Shown: in pieces, positions 1-10,731 of the stretch
How positions within the stretch are numbered: position 1 is the stretch's first letter
Layout: the number at the start of each line of letters is the position of its first letter
NCBI RefSeq assembly: GCF_001029435.1
Contig: NZ_LDOV01000002.1
Span: 1 to 64,000 of the forward strand
Length of the DNA: 64,000 nucleotides
Source: Photobacterium aphoticum
GTDB taxonomy: Bacteria > Pseudomonadota > Gammaproteobacteria > Enterobacterales > Vibrionaceae
Direction: 5' to 3'
Program-made: the position numbers and the translations under genes
The notes under the pieces: model-generated
What the model was told of the DNA's origin: nothing
The model's input: only the letters and a program-made list of their open reading frames with translations
Databases searched by the model: none

Positions 1-180
1 TACCGAAGTAATGAATGAATTGACTGTGCCGACTTCGCTTTATTGCTAAAGGTCTATCGATTGGTCACTCAGTTTCATTGATAAATCTTTTTGACTATCT
101 ATTCAACGAGTGCCCACACAGATTGCATGGTCAAATTGTTAAAGAACAAACTGACTTATCGTTACCGGCGATGCCGTTGT
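1..180 (-). other. rRNA operon leader (16S gene starts beyond left edge)
   Basis: Read on the minus strand this stretch closely resembles the enterobacterial/vibrio rrn leader. It has a boxA-like GTTCTTTAACAATTTG (complement of about 132-147), then the conserved CAATCTGTGTGGGCACTCG (complement of about 109-127), then an ATTCATTACTTCGGTA end that matches the segment found just before mature 16S rRNA. The 16S gene itself is not in the window and would begin a few tens of bases to the left. BoxA recruits Nus factors for antitermination of rRNA transcription. The small plus-strand reading frame across this region (78-332) is treated as spurious. Confidence 0.88.
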
Positions 181-198
181 CCGTGTCAGTGAGGTCGC

Positions 199-245
199 AT
201 TATAGAGAGTTCGATCACATTGGCAAGGGGGTTTTCAAAAAAACT
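199..245 (-). promoter_or_regulatory. rrn promoter with UP-like A/T tract
   Basis: On the minus strand there is a -35 TTGCCA (complement of 221-226), a 16-base spacer and a perfect -10 TATAAT (complement of 199-204). A GC-rich discriminator GCGACCTC follows, and the sequence after it strongly resembles the E. coli rrnB P1 start region (CACTGACACGG). A run of A/T at about 232-245 sits where an UP element for the RNA polymerase alpha subunit is expected. A GC-rich discriminator is typical of promoters under stringent (ppGpp/DksA) control. Only one clear promoter was found. Confidence 0.85.
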
Positions 246-361
246 TCATCTTTTAAGTTCGAGTGTGCAATTATCAAACAAAGCCTGCATTTTGTGATGT
301 TAATGCCATCAATGATAGCTTTTGGATACTGACTTAATTTTGATTTATAAGGCCTGACCCC

Positions 362-895
362 ATGAATACTTCCCTTCGCCCTTATAAAGGGATCTTTCCA
401 ACGCTTTCGGCCACCAGCTATGTTGACCCTGCTGCGGTACTGATTGGTGACATTACGTTAGCCGACGACACCAGCATCTGGCCACTGGTCGCCGCACGAG
501 GTGATGTGAACACCATTACGATTGGGGCGCGCAGCAATATTCAGGATGGCAGTGTCTTGCATGTCAGTCGTCCGACAGAAGAAAATCCGCAAGGTTACCC
601 GTTAGTCATCGGGGAAGACGTGACCGTAGGACATAAAGCCATGCTGCATGGCTGCCAGATCGGCGATCGCGTATTAGTGGGGATGGGGGCCATCATTTTA
701 GACGGTGCAATAATCGCTGCCGATATCATTATTGGTGCGGGTAGCTTAGTGCCTCCCAATAAGCATTTGGAGAGTGGCTACCTCTATATTGGCAGCCCAA
801 TCAAAAAAGCGCGCCCTTTAACCGATAAAGAGCGCGCTTTTCTCCCGCGTTCAGCAGATAACTATGTACAACTGAAAAACACTTATGCCGAATAA
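362..895 (+). CDS. yrdA: Gamma-carbonic anhydrase family protein YrdA
   Basis: A 177-residue left-handed beta-helix protein of the gamma-carbonic anhydrase (LbetaH) family, the same length class as E. coli YrdA and highly similar to it. Hexapeptide-repeat segments run from about residue 25 to 145. The three histidines expected to bind the metal are present: His67 (LHV), His91 (VGH) and His96 (LHG). Family members are trimeric; carbonic anhydrase activity of YrdA itself is not firmly established. The ATG has a weak AAGG eight or nine bases upstream. It diverges from the rrn promoter and converges on yrdB; its last codons carry a terminator for the opposite strand. Confidence 0.93.
   Translation: MNTSLRPYKGIFPTLSATSYVDPAAVLIGDITLADDTSIWPLVAARGDVNTITIGARSNIQDGSVLHVSRPTEENPQGYPLVIGEDVTVGHKAMLHGCQIGDRVLVGMGAIILDGAIIAADIIIGAGSLVPPNKHLESGYLYIGSPIKKARPLTDKERAFLPRSADNYVQLKNTYAE
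803..841 (-). terminator. Terminator for the yrdB operon, inside yrdA 3' end
   Basis: Arms AAAAGCGCGC (805-814) and GCGCGCTTTT (832-841) are perfectly complementary. Read on the minus strand the hairpin is followed by six T, a good intrinsic terminator for tsaC-hemF-aroE-yrdB transcripts. It lies within the coding sequence of the convergent gene yrdA. On the plus strand the U run is shorter. Confidence 0.72.
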
Positions 896-919
896 GGCCG
901 GACAAGCGAAGCGGGACGA

Positions 920-1183
920 TTAGCCAATCACGATATCGCCATCCTGATCAAAGGCTTCATCTTCAATCAGCGCTTCAGCTTCGTCTTCAATATCAAACCG
1001 ACACTCACTGAATGCGACCAATACCGCCTCTTCGGTCGCCAGTGTGCGTTGGCAGTATTGTTCCAACCATGCACGCGTTACCCAACAGGTGATCAACTGA
1101 CCGCCTTGCAGGGCAGGGAAGCTTACGGCTTGGCGCGTCTCATCCCATGTTTGGCGATCATCAAATAAAATATCTTGGTTCAT
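920..1183 (-). CDS. yrdB: DUF1488 family protein YrdB
   Basis: An 87-residue soluble, acidic protein of the DUF1488 family, about the same length as E. coli YrdB and sharing its tail rich in Glu/Asp after a WDE...FPAL segment near the N-terminus. No catalytic motif is visible and the function is unknown. It is the last gene of a minus-strand run tsaC-hemF-aroE-yrdB, 57 bases after aroE, an association with aroE that is also found in E. coli. Confidence 0.85.
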   Translation of the reverse strand: MNQDILFDDRQTWDETRQAVSFPALQGGQLITCWVTRAWLEQYCQRTLATEEAVLVAFSECRFDIEDEAEALIEDEAFDQDGDIVIG

Positions 1184-1240
1184 GTTTCTCTTCTTTATAT
1201 AGCAGGCTTAATCCGGACGGGGGGTACAAGGCCCGTTAGC

Positions 1241-2062
1241 CTAACACTGTAAGGTACGACGCAATTCACGCTGCACTTGTCGGGCACCCGGACGGATCCC
1301 ACGCCACAGCATAAAACTTTCAGCTGCCTGGCCGACCAACATCCCCAATCCATCCATCACCACACGAGCGCCCAGTGCTTTGGCCCATGCATTAAATGTC
1401 GTCATACCCGTACCGTACACCATGTCGTAGCAGACCGTTTCCGGTTGGATCAAGGTTGCGGGAATACCCGGCAGCTGCTGACTCAAACTGGCTGAGGTGG
1501 AGTTGATGATAATATCAAAGCGCTCTCCGTCCAGTTGATCCAATGCCAGCGCTGCAATGCGACCATGCGATGCAAAGGTTGTGGCCAATTGCTCGGCTTT
1601 TTCGGCGGTGCGATTGGCAATGACTAAACCGGCAGGTTGCTGTGCAAGCAAAGGCAAAATCACCCCGCGCGCTGCGCCGCCCGCTCCAATTAATAGAATA
1701 CGCTTATCTGCCAACGATACACCGTGCTGAAGTAAATCTTGCACCAGCCCTTCACCGTCGGTGTTATCGCCTAACACCACGCCATCATCGAGCAACTTCA
1801 GCGTATTGACCGCCCCTGCTAAACGCGCGCGCTCTGTCAGCTGATCGGCATAGGTAAACGCCTGCTCTTTAAAAGGCACGGTGATATTACAGCCCCGGCC
1901 ACCTTCGGCAAAAAAAGTATCTGCCGCTGCAGTAAACCCATCCAACGCCACCCACTGCGCCTGATACGTCATCACCTGACCCGTCTGGCGGGCAAACAGG
2001 GTATGAATAAACGGTGATTTACTCTGTTCGATCGGATTACCAAAGACGACATACTTATCCAT
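1241..2062 (-). CDS. aroE: Shikimate dehydrogenase (NADP+)
   Basis: Reduces 3-dehydroshikimate to shikimate with NADPH, the fourth step of the chorismate pathway, in the cytoplasm. Using the ATG at 2062 the protein has 273 residues, matching E. coli AroE (272). The substrate-binding SKSP (14-17), catalytic Lys65 in [11 protein letters not shown] and Asp102 in GDNTDGEG are present. The NADP-binding GAGGAAR (about 126-132) and the NRT motif (about 150-152) that selects NADP are also present. A longer reading from 2104 exists but lacks family support, and AGGGATAGG precedes the chosen ATG. It lies between hemF (125-base gap) and yrdB. Confidence 0.96.
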   Translation of the reverse strand: MDKYVVFGNPIEQSKSPFIHTLFARQTGQVMTYQAQWVALDGFTAAADTFFAEGGRGCNITVPFKEQAFTYADQLTERARLAGAVNTLKLLDDGVVLGDNTDGEGLVQDLLQHGVSLADKRILLIGAGGAARGVILPLLAQQPAGLVIANRTAEKAEQLATTFASHGRIAALALDQLDGERFDIIINSTSASLSQQLPGIPATLIQPETVCYDMVYGTGMTTFNAWAKALGARVVMDGLGMLVGQAAESFMLWRGIRPGARQVQRELRRTLQC

Positions 2063-2187
2063 GCTACCTATCCCTTTATTGTTTACCGGCGATACTACCG
2101 CCACGATACCATCGCCAACCGTGATAGCGCACGGTATTAGCCGTACGCCACGTCATCATTACACGCTTTCTCTCGCAATCATCGCCA

Positions 2188-3677
<1,490 letters not shown>

Positions 3678-3768
3678 TGGCCAACGCCATTTTAACGTTC
3701 TTGTTACCTATCTTACCGACTCCTTTCCCACAACTCCACGCCCGTTAAGCTTTGTTTCAATTTCACCG

Positions 3769-3806
3769 ACGCAAACGTTTTCCTTCACATATTTTCACCG
3801 TATAAT
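3769..3806 (+). promoter_or_regulatory. purEK promoter with PurR operator
   Basis: A near-consensus PurR box ACGCAAACGTTTTCCT (3769-3784) matches 15 of the 16 positions of the E. coli consensus. A perfect -10 TATAAT lies at 3801-3806. The expected -35 position (about 3778-3783, poor match TTTTCC) falls inside the box, so hypoxanthine/guanine-bound PurR should block polymerase directly. The site also lies between divergent tsaC and purE but faces purE. Confidence 0.85.
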
Positions 3807-3858
3807 GCGCCGATACGCATTGGTACTCTCAACGTTTAGCTACCCAAAGGAGATCGGG

Positions 3859-4350
3859 ATGAAAGTGGGAATCATCATGGGCTCAAAGTCTGACTGGCCA
3901 ACCATGCAACATGCTGCGGAAATGTTAGATCGTTTCAATGTGGCCTACGAAACCAAGGTGGTTTCAGCCCACCGAACTCCACACCTCTTGGCTGAATACG
4001 CAGAAAGCGCCCAAGCCCGAGGGATCACAGTGATTATCGCCGGTGCTGGCGGTGCGGCCCACCTGCCAGGCATGACAGCGGCGTACACTTGCCTGCCGGT
4101 ACTGGGTGTACCCGTGCAATCGCGCGCATTGAAAGGCATGGATTCTCTGCTCTCTATTGTGCAAATGCCAAAAGGGATTGCGGTCGGCACCCTGGCAATC
4201 GGTGAAGCTGGCGCCGCCAATGCCGGTCTGTTAGCGGCACAAATCATCGGCACGCAAGATGCCAACGTACAAGCGGCGGTCGAAGCGTTCCGCCAAGCAC
4301 AAACAGAGACGGTACTGAGTAACCCGAACCCAGCCGAGGACGCAGAATGA
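3859..4350 (+). CDS. purE: N5-carboxyaminoimidazole ribonucleotide mutase
   Basis: Class I PurE; isomerises N5-CAIR to CAIR in purine biosynthesis. The 163-residue product starts at the ATG preceded by AAAGGAGATCGGG; an upstream in-frame ATG at 3805 has no similar ribosome-binding site and would add 18 unlike residues. The GSKSD motif (8-12), SAHRTP (36-41) with the catalytic His, and [11 protein letters not shown] (62-72) are intact. Its stop overlaps the purK start (ATGA at 4347-4350), giving translational coupling. Confidence 0.97.
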   Translation: MKVGIIMGSKSDWPTMQHAAEMLDRFNVAYETKVVSAHRTPHLLAEYAESAQARGITVIIAGAGGAAHLPGMTAAYTCLPVLGVPVQSRALKGMDSLLSIVQMPKGIAVGTLAIGEAGAANAGLLAAQIIGTQDANVQAAVEAFRQAQTETVLSNPNPAEDAE

Positions 4351-5465
4351 AAGTCTTAGTGCTGGGCGCCGGACAACTGGCCCGCATGATGTCTCTGGCA
4401 GGTGCTCCCCTGAATATTGAGGTGTTTGCTTACGACATTACCACTGGCAATGTCGTGCACCCACTGACACAGCAAGTCATGCTCAAAGGACTCAATACGG
4501 CCATCACCTATGCCGATGTGATCACGGCAGAGTTTGAGCATGTTCCCCATGACATTCTGGCGGTTTGCGCCCAAAGCAAAAAGTTCCTGCCAACGACCGA
4601 GGCAATCAAAGCCGGTGGCGATCGCCGTCTGGAAAAAGCCCTGTTGGATCAGGCAGGCGTGCGCAATGCCCGTTACGCGACCGTACACACCCGTGCGGAT
4701 TTGGACGCGGCGATCACGGATATCGGGCTACCCATGGTACTGAAAAGTGCGTTGGGCGGTTACGACGGCAAAGGGCAGTGGCGCTTAAAGCACACCGATG
4801 AGGTCGAAGGGATCTGGGCAGAAATGGCGGATTTCATGAACCAGACGGACAACCAAGCCATTGTGGCCGAAGAGTTCGTCCCGTTTGATCGGGAAGTGTC
4901 GCTGATCGGCACACGCGGCAAAGACGGCAGTGTCGCCATCTACCCGCTGACAGAAAACGTCCACACCCATGGCGTATTAAGCCTATCGACCGCACTGGTG
5001 GGGAACGACGCCCTGCAAGCCCAAGCGGAAGCGATGTTCGAGGCACTGGCCGATACCCTGAACTACGTGGGTGTACTGGCGATTGAGTTTTTTGATGTCG
5101 ATGGCCAGCTACTGGTCAACGAAATCGCCCCCCGCGTGCACAACTCCGGGCACTGGACACAACAAGGGGCGGAAACCTGTCAGTTTGAAAACCACCTACG
5201 CGCAGTCACTGGTTTACCACTGGGCAGCACGAGTTTGATCCGCCCGACAGCGATGATCAATATCCTCGGCGAGGATCAACTACCAACTGCGATCCTGGCG
5301 GATCCGCATTGCCACATCCATTGGTACGGTAAAGAAAAACGTCCGGGCCGCAAAATGGGCCACATCAACCTGTGTGCGGTAACCCCTGAAGCGCTGCAAG
5401 ATGCGCTGCGTAATGTGGCGCAACATCTCGACCCGGTGGCCTTTCCTGCGCTGCAGCGAAACTAA
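4347..5465 (+). CDS. purK: 5-(carboxyamino)imidazole ribonucleotide synthase
   Basis: ATP-grasp enzyme that carboxylates AIR to N5-CAIR with ATP and bicarbonate, supplying PurE. The 372 residues include the N-terminal GAGQLARMM nucleotide-fold loop, ATP-grasp motifs around [14 protein letters not shown] (about 131-144) and [13 protein letters not shown], and the terminal [14 protein letters not shown] block of the family. It overlaps purE by 4 bases and is followed by an intrinsic terminator. It should share the PurR-controlled promoter at 3769-3806. Confidence 0.97.
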   Translation: MKVLVLGAGQLARMMSLAGAPLNIEVFAYDITTGNVVHPLTQQVMLKGLNTAITYADVITAEFEHVPHDILAVCAQSKKFLPTTEAIKAGGDRRLEKALLDQAGVRNARYATVHTRADLDAAITDIGLPMVLKSALGGYDGKGQWRLKHTDEVEGIWAEMADFMNQTDNQAIVAEEFVPFDREVSLIGTRGKDGSVAIYPLTENVHTHGVLSLSTALVGNDALQAQAEAMFEALADTLNYVGVLAIEFFDVDGQLLVNEIAPRVHNSGHWTQQGAETCQFENHLRAVTGLPLGSTSLIRPTAMINILGEDQLPTAILADPHCHIHWYGKEKRPGRKMGHINLCAVTPEALQDALRNVAQHLDPVAFPALQRN

Positions 5466-5496
5466 ACCGGCACAACGGTGCTCAACCAAAAACGAC

Positions 5497-5522
5497 AAAA
5501 GCCAGCAACTGCTGGCTTTTTT
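5497..5522. terminator. Terminator after purK, also usable by yrdD operon
   Basis: Hairpin GCCAGC-AACT-GCTGGC (5501-5516) with AAAA before and TTTTTT after. It terminates purEK on the plus strand. On the minus strand the same stem is followed by TTTT, so it may also end the LysM-dprA-smg-yrdD transcript. Confidence 0.9.
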
Positions 5523-5550
5523 CATGCATGCTCCCAACGACGACAGCGGG

Positions 5551-6117
5551 TTATTGCGCCTCATCTTGGTAGGCGTGACAGCGGCGATCGGCACACTGTA
5601 AACGGGTACCACTGGCTAATTTCTTTTCCAGCAACAAACCAAACCCGCATTGCTGACACTGGCCTGCCACCGGTTTTTGGTTCACCGCAAAACGGCAGGT
5701 TGGGTAGCTGTCACAGGCATAAAAGGCTTTGCCGTAGCGCGACTTGCGCTCAACCAAGTGGCCTTTTCGGCACTCCGGACACACCAACTGGGTCGCTTCG
5801 GCTTTTTTCTCGGGTGAAGCAATGTAATGGCAGGACGGGTAGCTTAAACACCCGATGAACATGCCATAGCGTCCTTGACGCAGCACCAGTTCATCCCCGC
5901 AGTCAGGGCAGGGCGTGGCTAAATGCTTCACCACATGACCATCATTCTGATGCAGTGGCTTGATGTAATCGCAATCCGGGTAACCGCTACAGCCGAGAAA
6001 CGGGCCGCGCTTGCCATGGCGTAATACCAAAGGTTGCTGGCACGCCGGGCATGTTTGCTCATGCTCCAGTGCCTGCTCATGAGCAGAAAACAATTGCGGA
6101 TTAATTTTACCAGACAT
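5551..6117 (-). CDS. yrdD: Topoisomerase-type zinc-finger protein YrdD
   Basis: About 188 residues made of successive C4 zinc ribbons like those at the C-terminus of DNA topoisomerase I. Cys pairs are seen in CPAC...GCSGYPDC, CPDC...GCLSYPSC and CPEC...CDSYPTC, with a fourth partial unit CQQC...CADRRC. The GxxGxFxGCSxYPxC pattern is characteristic and the protein matches E. coli YrdD. There is no topoisomerase catalytic domain; nucleic-acid binding is inferred. ATG at 6117 is preferred over an in-frame TTG at 6126; neither has a good ribosome-binding site. Last gene of the LysM-dprA-smg run. Confidence 0.9.
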   Translation of the reverse strand: MSGKINPQLFSAHEQALEHEQTCPACQQPLVLRHGKRGPFLGCSGYPDCDYIKPLHQNDGHVVKHLATPCPDCGDELVLRQGRYGMFIGCLSYPSCHYIASPEKKAEATQLVCPECRKGHLVERKSRYGKAFYACDSYPTCRFAVNQKPVAGQCQQCGFGLLLEKKLASGTRLQCADRRCHAYQDEAQ

Positions 6118-6213
6118 ACGACTCAACTATTTACAGGCAACGTTACAGGCAAAGCATGACAGGTCAAGCCAGGTAACGGGCAGACGAAAAGGGGTGTCCG
6201 AAAGGCTCGCCCC

Positions 6214-6687
6214 TTAATGGATATTCCCATCTTCCATGCCGTACAGCAGCTCTTCCATCTGACTGTAAGCACTTTCATTACCCGGTGCATTAAACAGCAC
6301 CATCAAAATGATCCACTTCAGATCATCCAAACAGAAATCGGCCGCTTCCAGCTCCATCACGCGATCGATCACCATTTCACGGGTATCGGCACCCAACACG
6401 TGAATTTGCTCAAGGTAGGTCAGGAAACCACGGCAAGTCACATCCAGACGCACCATTTCCTGTGGCGTGTACACACGCATCGACGTCACCGCACTGCTGT
6501 GCACATACGGTGTGGTTTCGGTTTCTTGCAGCGCCGCCAGCTTCTCAAGCCAGTTCAGCGCTTTATAGATATCGTCCTGATGGAAACCGGCACGCAGCAG
6601 TTCCTCAGACAACTCATCCTGATCCACCATCAGATCCACATCGCTGTGAATATAGGTTTCAAACAGGTACATAAGGATATCCATCAT
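6214..6687 (-). CDS. smg: Smg family protein (DUF494)
   Basis: A 157-residue protein of exactly the E. coli Smg length, with the family opening [14 protein letters not shown], the central [14 protein letters not shown] and the ending [16 protein letters not shown]...[14 protein letters not shown]. It is predicted cytoplasmic and largely helical. Its function is not established. Here, as in E. coli, it follows dprA closely (2 bases), so the two are probably cotranscribed. Confidence 0.93.
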   Translation of the reverse strand: MMDILMYLFETYIHSDVDLMVDQDELSEELLRAGFHQDDIYKALNWLEKLAALQETETTPYVHSSAVTSMRVYTPQEMVRLDVTCRGFLTYLEQIHVLGADTREMVIDRVMELEAADFCLDDLKWIILMVLFNAPGNESAYSQMEELLYGMEDGNIH

Positions 6688-6689
6688 AA

Positions 6690-7784
6690 TTAGCCCCTCC
6701 TCGTTCTGATATAGCCACCTGGCACGGAAGTAACCAACCCTTGCAGCTCTAATTCCAACAACTGCATCATGACTTCATGTACGGGTTGCCTACTTCGTTC
6801 AGCAACTACATCTACGGGTGTTGCTTCACTGCCTACGTTAGCCAACAGCGCTGGAAATGGCAATTTTTCATTTTCAGGTTGCTCATCCCGCAGGCCTGAA
6901 TGGCTATTTTTCACACAGTCTGTCAGTGCGCCTACCTCTTCAAAGATATCGACCGGGGTTTCTACCAATTTCGCACCATTTTTAATCAATGCATGACACC
7001 CTCGGCTACCGGCAAACCGGATCGGCCCCGGCAGGGCAAACACTTCACGGCCTTGCTCTAACGCGTAACGGGCAGTGACCAGCGAGCCACTCTTTTGTGC
7101 CGCCTCAACCACTAATACGCCGACGGATAATCCGCTGATCACCCGGTTACGCCGTGGGAAATTCTGCGGGCGCGGGGCTTCATCCGGCCAAAACTCAGAG
7201 ACCAGGGCCCCTTGTTCCACAATAGCCGCCGCCAAGTCACGGTGCTTGGCCGGGTAAATGCGGTTTAGGCCCGAACCCAGTACCGCTACCGTGGCCCCGC
7301 CGTTTTTCAGTGCGCCGTAATGGGCCTGCCCGTCAATGCCCAGTGCCAGACCACTGGTCACGACGTAATTCGCAGCCACCATGGCGGCAGCAAACTCGTA
7401 CGCGGCTTCCCGTCCGTCAAGGCTGGCCGAGCGACTGCCAATGATCGCCAACTGCGGCTCATGCAACCAACGGGTTTCCCCTTTGACAAACAACAGTGGC
7501 GGAGGAGAGGCAATTTCTTTGAGCAGCGCAGGGTAAGCCGGATCATCCAAGGTCAATAAGGTGTGTCCCGGCTGGTCGGCCCAAGCCAAGCTGTGCGCAA
7601 TTTTCGCGTCGGGTGGATTGAGGTAATGCTGAATTTGGGCAGCGGTCAGACCAATGTGTGCCAGATCGGCGGCTGACATAGAGAGCAGGTCGCGTGGTGT
7701 CGTGTGTTGCAGGAGGCGGGAGATGCGGTGCCCACCGAGGGTCGGCACCGCTGCTAATCTTAGCCAGGCATAAGGATCAGTCAT
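6690..7784 (-). CDS. dprA: DNA-processing protein DprA
   Basis: DprA binds incoming single-stranded DNA during natural transformation and loads RecA. The 364-residue reading from the ATG at 7784 is favoured because its start overlaps the end of the upstream LysM gene by 8 bases; a longer reading from 7820 would overlap further and lacks family similarity. The Rossmann-like core carries [40 protein letters not shown] and [12 protein letters not shown], all DprA hallmarks. An N-terminal helical segment and a C-terminal winged-helix-like segment are also recognisable. Together with comM in this window it is consistent with a transformation-capable vibrio lineage. Confidence 0.95.
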   Translation of the reverse strand: MTDPYAWLRLAAVPTLGGHRISRLLQHTTPRDLLSMSAADLAHIGLTAAQIQHYLNPPDAKIAHSLAWADQPGHTLLTLDDPAYPALLKEIASPPPLLFVKGETRWLHEPQLAIIGSRSASLDGREAAYEFAAAMVAANYVVTSGLALGIDGQAHYGALKNGGATVAVLGSGLNRIYPAKHRDLAAAIVEQGALVSEFWPDEAPRPQNFPRRNRVISGLSVGVLVVEAAQKSGSLVTARYALEQGREVFALPGPIRFAGSRGCHALIKNGAKLVETPVDIFEEVGALTDCVKNSHSGLRDEQPENEKLPFPALLANVGSEATPVDVVAERSRQPVHEVMMQLLELELQGLVTSVPGGYIRTRRG

Positions 7785-8841
7785 TCGTCTTTGGCGGCAG
7801 GGCAAGGGTACCCGGCGCAATCGGCTCTGACGACTTGGTGATCACCCCAATACTGAAGTGTTCATAAGGGCGGATAATGGCAATTTCACCGACCGGAATT
7901 TGGTGCAAGGTGAATTTCTTCTGGCTGCCCAGTTTCTGGTACTCGTAATCCCCTTTACGGCCCACCACATCCGCACCGTCACGGTACAGCTGGAACACAT
8001 GGCCCGGGATCACACCATCCAAATGGCCTTTGTCGATCACCACCGTTTCATGGGTCGCAATGTAGTTGATGCCACTGAAGTGCCCCGCTACTTTCGCCGC
8101 TAACTCCGCCGGCGGCGCAGACGGTGAGAAGCTCAGGTTCAGCTGTTCACTCGGTAAAGGAGCTGGCAGTAACACGTCATTTTGGCGTACTTCATAAGAG
8201 AAGTTCGTCAGCGTCAGGGCGCTCATTTCCTCTTCCGTGCCATTCACTGTACCGCGTGCGATTTCTTTTAAGGTCATCACCTTCACTTCACGGCTTTCAC
8301 CATCTTCCAGATCACGCTCAAACACCATGTCCGGACGGTAAATCCACCACTCGCTGCCTTTTTCCAGTTCACTGTCGACCCACACGGTATCACCCTGCGA
8401 CATGTAGTCACGGGCACTGCTTTCGCCCAGTACGCGCGGTAGACGCTCAAGGTGTTGCGGCGTCATCAGCTTATCTTGTGCCAAATACGGCATCATCAGG
8501 GATGATTGCAAAGTGGTGATTGGCGCGCGGATCACACGGGCTTTGGGTGACAGGTGCACACGCTTTTTCAGGCTCAAACGGGGTTGACCGTCAACCCAGA
8601 TCAAATGCAGCTGATCGCCCGGGTAAATAAGGTGCGGGTTTTTGATGTAGTCATTGGCCTGCCATAACTCGGGCCATAACCATGGATTCGATAAAAAATG
8701 CGCAGAGATATCCCACAAGGTATCGCCTTTTTTCACGGTGTAGACCTCGGGGGCGCCCTCAATAAGCTTTAACTGCTGGGCAGCAGCCCAGGCACTCGCA
8801 CTCAGACCGGCCAGCACCAATATCATGACTCGCAGCCACAT
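7777..8841 (-). CDS. Secreted LysM-domain protein
   Basis: A 354-residue exported protein. An N-terminal signal peptide (residues 1 to about 20, hydrophobic VMILVLAGLSASAWAA) is followed by one LysM peptidoglycan-binding domain (about 33-80; YTVKKGDTLWDIS ... NPHLIYPGDQL). The remaining 270 residues have no motif I can name; the C-terminal third resembles the beta-rich region of similar vibrio proteins next to dprA. No peptidase or amidase catalytic signature was seen. It is probably anchored to or associated with the cell wall in the periplasm. First gene of the set LysM-dprA-smg-yrdD, divergent from def. Confidence 0.85.
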   Translation of the reverse strand: MWLRVMILVLAGLSASAWAAAQQLKLIEGAPEVYTVKKGDTLWDISAHFLSNPWLWPELWQANDYIKNPHLIYPGDQLHLIWVDGQPRLSLKKRVHLSPKARVIRAPITTLQSSLMMPYLAQDKLMTPQHLERLPRVLGESSARDYMSQGDTVWVDSELEKGSEWWIYRPDMVFERDLEDGESREVKVMTLKEIARGTVNGTEEEMSALTLTNFSYEVRQNDVLLPAPLPSEQLNLSFSPSAPPAELAAKVAGHFSGINYIATHETVVIDKGHLDGVIPGHVFQLYRDGADVVGRKGDYEYQKLGSQKKFTLHQIPVGEIAIIRPYEHFSIGVITKSSEPIAPGTLALPPKTND

Positions 8842-9144
8842 GCATCACGTCCTTTTCTTAACTCCGTTGTGTCCCATCCACCATGGGGGACCCTTCCCAC
8901 AACTTTGTAGGCTGACATTGGTGGCAATGGCTGTCTAGCGCAACACCATAATATTCATCGAGTTTTCGGTCTGTCTCACCTTTTATCCGCGACCGTTGCA
9001 AGATGTTTACCCAATCGGCCCATTCCCCTTCGTGCCAGCCTGGGCGCCGATTCGCCGGGGTACTGTTATTTGACCGGTAAAATGACTAGAATTAGACCAA
9101 CTAAACGCTCCACCTATCAGTACTGTCTTTTAAAACGAGTATCT
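8842..9144. other. Divergent intergenic region, LysM gene / def
   Basis: About 300 bases between two divergent genes and presumably carrying both promoters. A TTGACC at 9069-9074 is a possible -35 for def, but no convincing -10 is found at the right distance. No other ORF, RNA gene or strong repeat was recognised. Confidence 0.5.
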
Positions 9145-9660
9145 ATGTCTGTATTGCAAGTATTAACATTCCCTGATGACCGCCTGCGCACTGTGGCGAA
9201 ACCCGTTGAAGCCGTTACACCCGAGATCCAGAAAATTGTCGATGACATGCTGGATACCATGTATGACGAAGAAGGGATCGGTCTCGCGGCAACGCAGGTA
9301 GATATCCACCAGCGCATCGTCGTGATTGATATCTCTGAAGAGCGCAATGAGCCAATGGTGCTGATCAACCCAGAAATCATTGAAAAACGCGGTGAAGACG
9401 GCATCGAAGAAGGCTGTCTGTCGGTACCGGGTGCCCGTGCTCTGGTTGAGCGCGCAGCAGAAGTGACGGTCAAAGCCATCGACCGTGACGGCAATGCGTT
9501 CCAGTTTGACGCCGATGATTTGCTGGCTATTTGTGTGCAGCACGAACTGGATCACCTAAACGGCAAACTGTTTGTCGATTACCTGTCACCACTAAAACGT
9601 AAGCGTATCCAGGACAAACTGGCAAAAATCAAACGCTTTAACGAAAAGCACGCTAACTAA
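9145..9660 (+). CDS. def: Peptide deformylase
   Basis: Metalloenzyme that removes the N-formyl group from nascent proteins. With the ATG at 9145 the protein has 171 residues (E. coli 169); an upstream in-frame ATG at 9070 would add 25 unlike residues. All three family motifs are intact: GIGLAATQ (44-51), EEGCLSVPG with metal ligand Cys91, and HELDH with His133, Glu134 and His137. It is followed after 27 bases by fmt, whose product adds the formyl group to initiator tRNA, the usual pairing. Confidence 0.97.
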   Translation: MSVLQVLTFPDDRLRTVAKPVEAVTPEIQKIVDDMLDTMYDEEGIGLAATQVDIHQRIVVIDISEERNEPMVLINPEIIEKRGEDGIEEGCLSVPGARALVERAAEVTVKAIDRDGNAFQFDADDLLAICVQHELDHLNGKLFVDYLSPLKRKRIQDKLAKIKRFNEKHAN

Positions 9661-9687
9661 GTCAGTGACATAAAAAGGAAACGTACC

Positions 9688-10632
9688 TTGAGCAAACCTT
9701 TGAAAATTGTTTTTGCAGGTACTCCGGACTTCGCCGCCCGTCATTTGGCGGCGTTGTTGTCTTCGGAGCACGAGATCATTGCGGTCTACACCCAGCCAGA
9801 CCGTCCTGCCGGTCGCGGTAAAAAACTGACGGCGAGCCCGGTGAAAGAGATCGCGCTTGAGCACAACATTCCGGTTTACCAGCCAGAAAACTTCAAATCT
9901 GATGAAGCCAAACAGGCCCTTGTCGATCTGAATGCCGATCTGATGGTGGTAGTAGCTTACGGTCTGCTCTTGCCACAAGCGGTACTGGATACCCCGAAAC
10001 TGGGTTGTATCAACGTACACGGCTCTATCCTGCCACGCTGGCGTGGTGCCGCGCCGATCCAGCGCTCTATCTGGGCCGGTGATGCCGAAACGGGCGTCAC
10101 CATCATGCAAATGGACATCGGTCTGGATACCGGCGACATGCTAAGCATCGCCACCCTGCCTATTGACGCGACCGACACCAGTGCCAGCATGTACGAAAAG
10201 CTGGCCGAGTTGGGCCCAACGGCGCTGATTGAGTGCCTGAGCGACATCGCTAATGGTACTGCGGTACCGGTGAAACAAGACGATGCACAAGCCAACTACG
10301 CCAAGAAGCTGAGCAAAGAAGAAGCCCAGATTGACTGGACCATGGATGCGGCGGCGATTGAGCGCTGCGTACGTGCCTTTAACCCGTGGCCGATGAGCTA
10401 CTTCACGGTGGCGGAGCAGAACGTCAAAGTGTGGCGCAGCGAAGTGGTAGAAGGGGAGCACGGCCAGCCAGCCGGTACGATCCTGTCTGCCGACAAACAC
10501 GGCATTGTGGTTGCGACCGGTAAAGACGCCCTGCGTCTGCTGGAGCTGCAGCCTCCCGGGAAAAAAGCCATGGGTGCACAGGATATCCTGAACTCACGCC
10601 GAGAATGGTTTGAACCTGGTTCCGTACTGTAA
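9688..10632 (+). CDS. fmt: Methionyl-tRNA formyltransferase (TTG start)
   Basis: Transfers a formyl group from 10-formyl-THF to Met-tRNAfMet. 314 residues (E. coli 315). The N-terminal [12 protein letters not shown] matches the family and begins at a TTG preceded by AAGGAA with 7-base spacing; there is no in-frame ATG nearby, so TTG is the likely start. Catalytic Asn109 and His111 lie in [16 protein letters not shown] and Asp147 in GLDTGD. The C-terminal beta-barrel tRNA-binding domain spans about 205-314. Cotranscribed with def. Confidence 0.96.
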   Translation: MSKPLKIVFAGTPDFAARHLAALLSSEHEIIAVYTQPDRPAGRGKKLTASPVKEIALEHNIPVYQPENFKSDEAKQALVDLNADLMVVVAYGLLLPQAVLDTPKLGCINVHGSILPRWRGAAPIQRSIWAGDAETGVTIMQMDIGLDTGDMLSIATLPIDATDTSASMYEKLAELGPTALIECLSDIANGTAVPVKQDDAQANYAKKLSKEEAQIDWTMDAAAIERCVRAFNPWPMSYFTVAEQNVKVWRSEVVEGEHGQPAGTILSADKHGIVVATGKDALRLLELQPPGKKAMGAQDILNSRREWFEPGSVL

Positions 10633-10642
10633 GTTGTTAAAG

Positions 10643-10670
10643 GGCCAGTGCTAGCACTGGCCTTACTTTT
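10643..10670 (+). terminator. Hairpin with T tract between fmt and rsmB
   Basis: A perfect 20-base palindrome GGCCAGTGCTAGCACTGGCC (10643-10662) followed by TTACTTTTTCT. The T tract is interrupted, so it could be a partial terminator that lowers rsmB expression relative to def-fmt. Confidence 0.7.
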
Positions 10671-10731
10671 TCTCCCTCCGTTCCCCCACCGGCAACCCGC
10701 CACCGTGAGGGACCGACTGCAGGAAACCCGC

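Noticed and set aside
78-332. 84-codon plus-strand ORF at the left edge
   Set aside because: It runs antisense through the rrn leader and promoter, has no ribosome-binding site or recognisable protein features.
1277-1495. ORF opposite aroE
   Set aside because: Lies wholly in reverse frame of a well-supported gene; typical shadow ORF in GC-rich DNA. Many similar cases across the window were dropped for the same reason.
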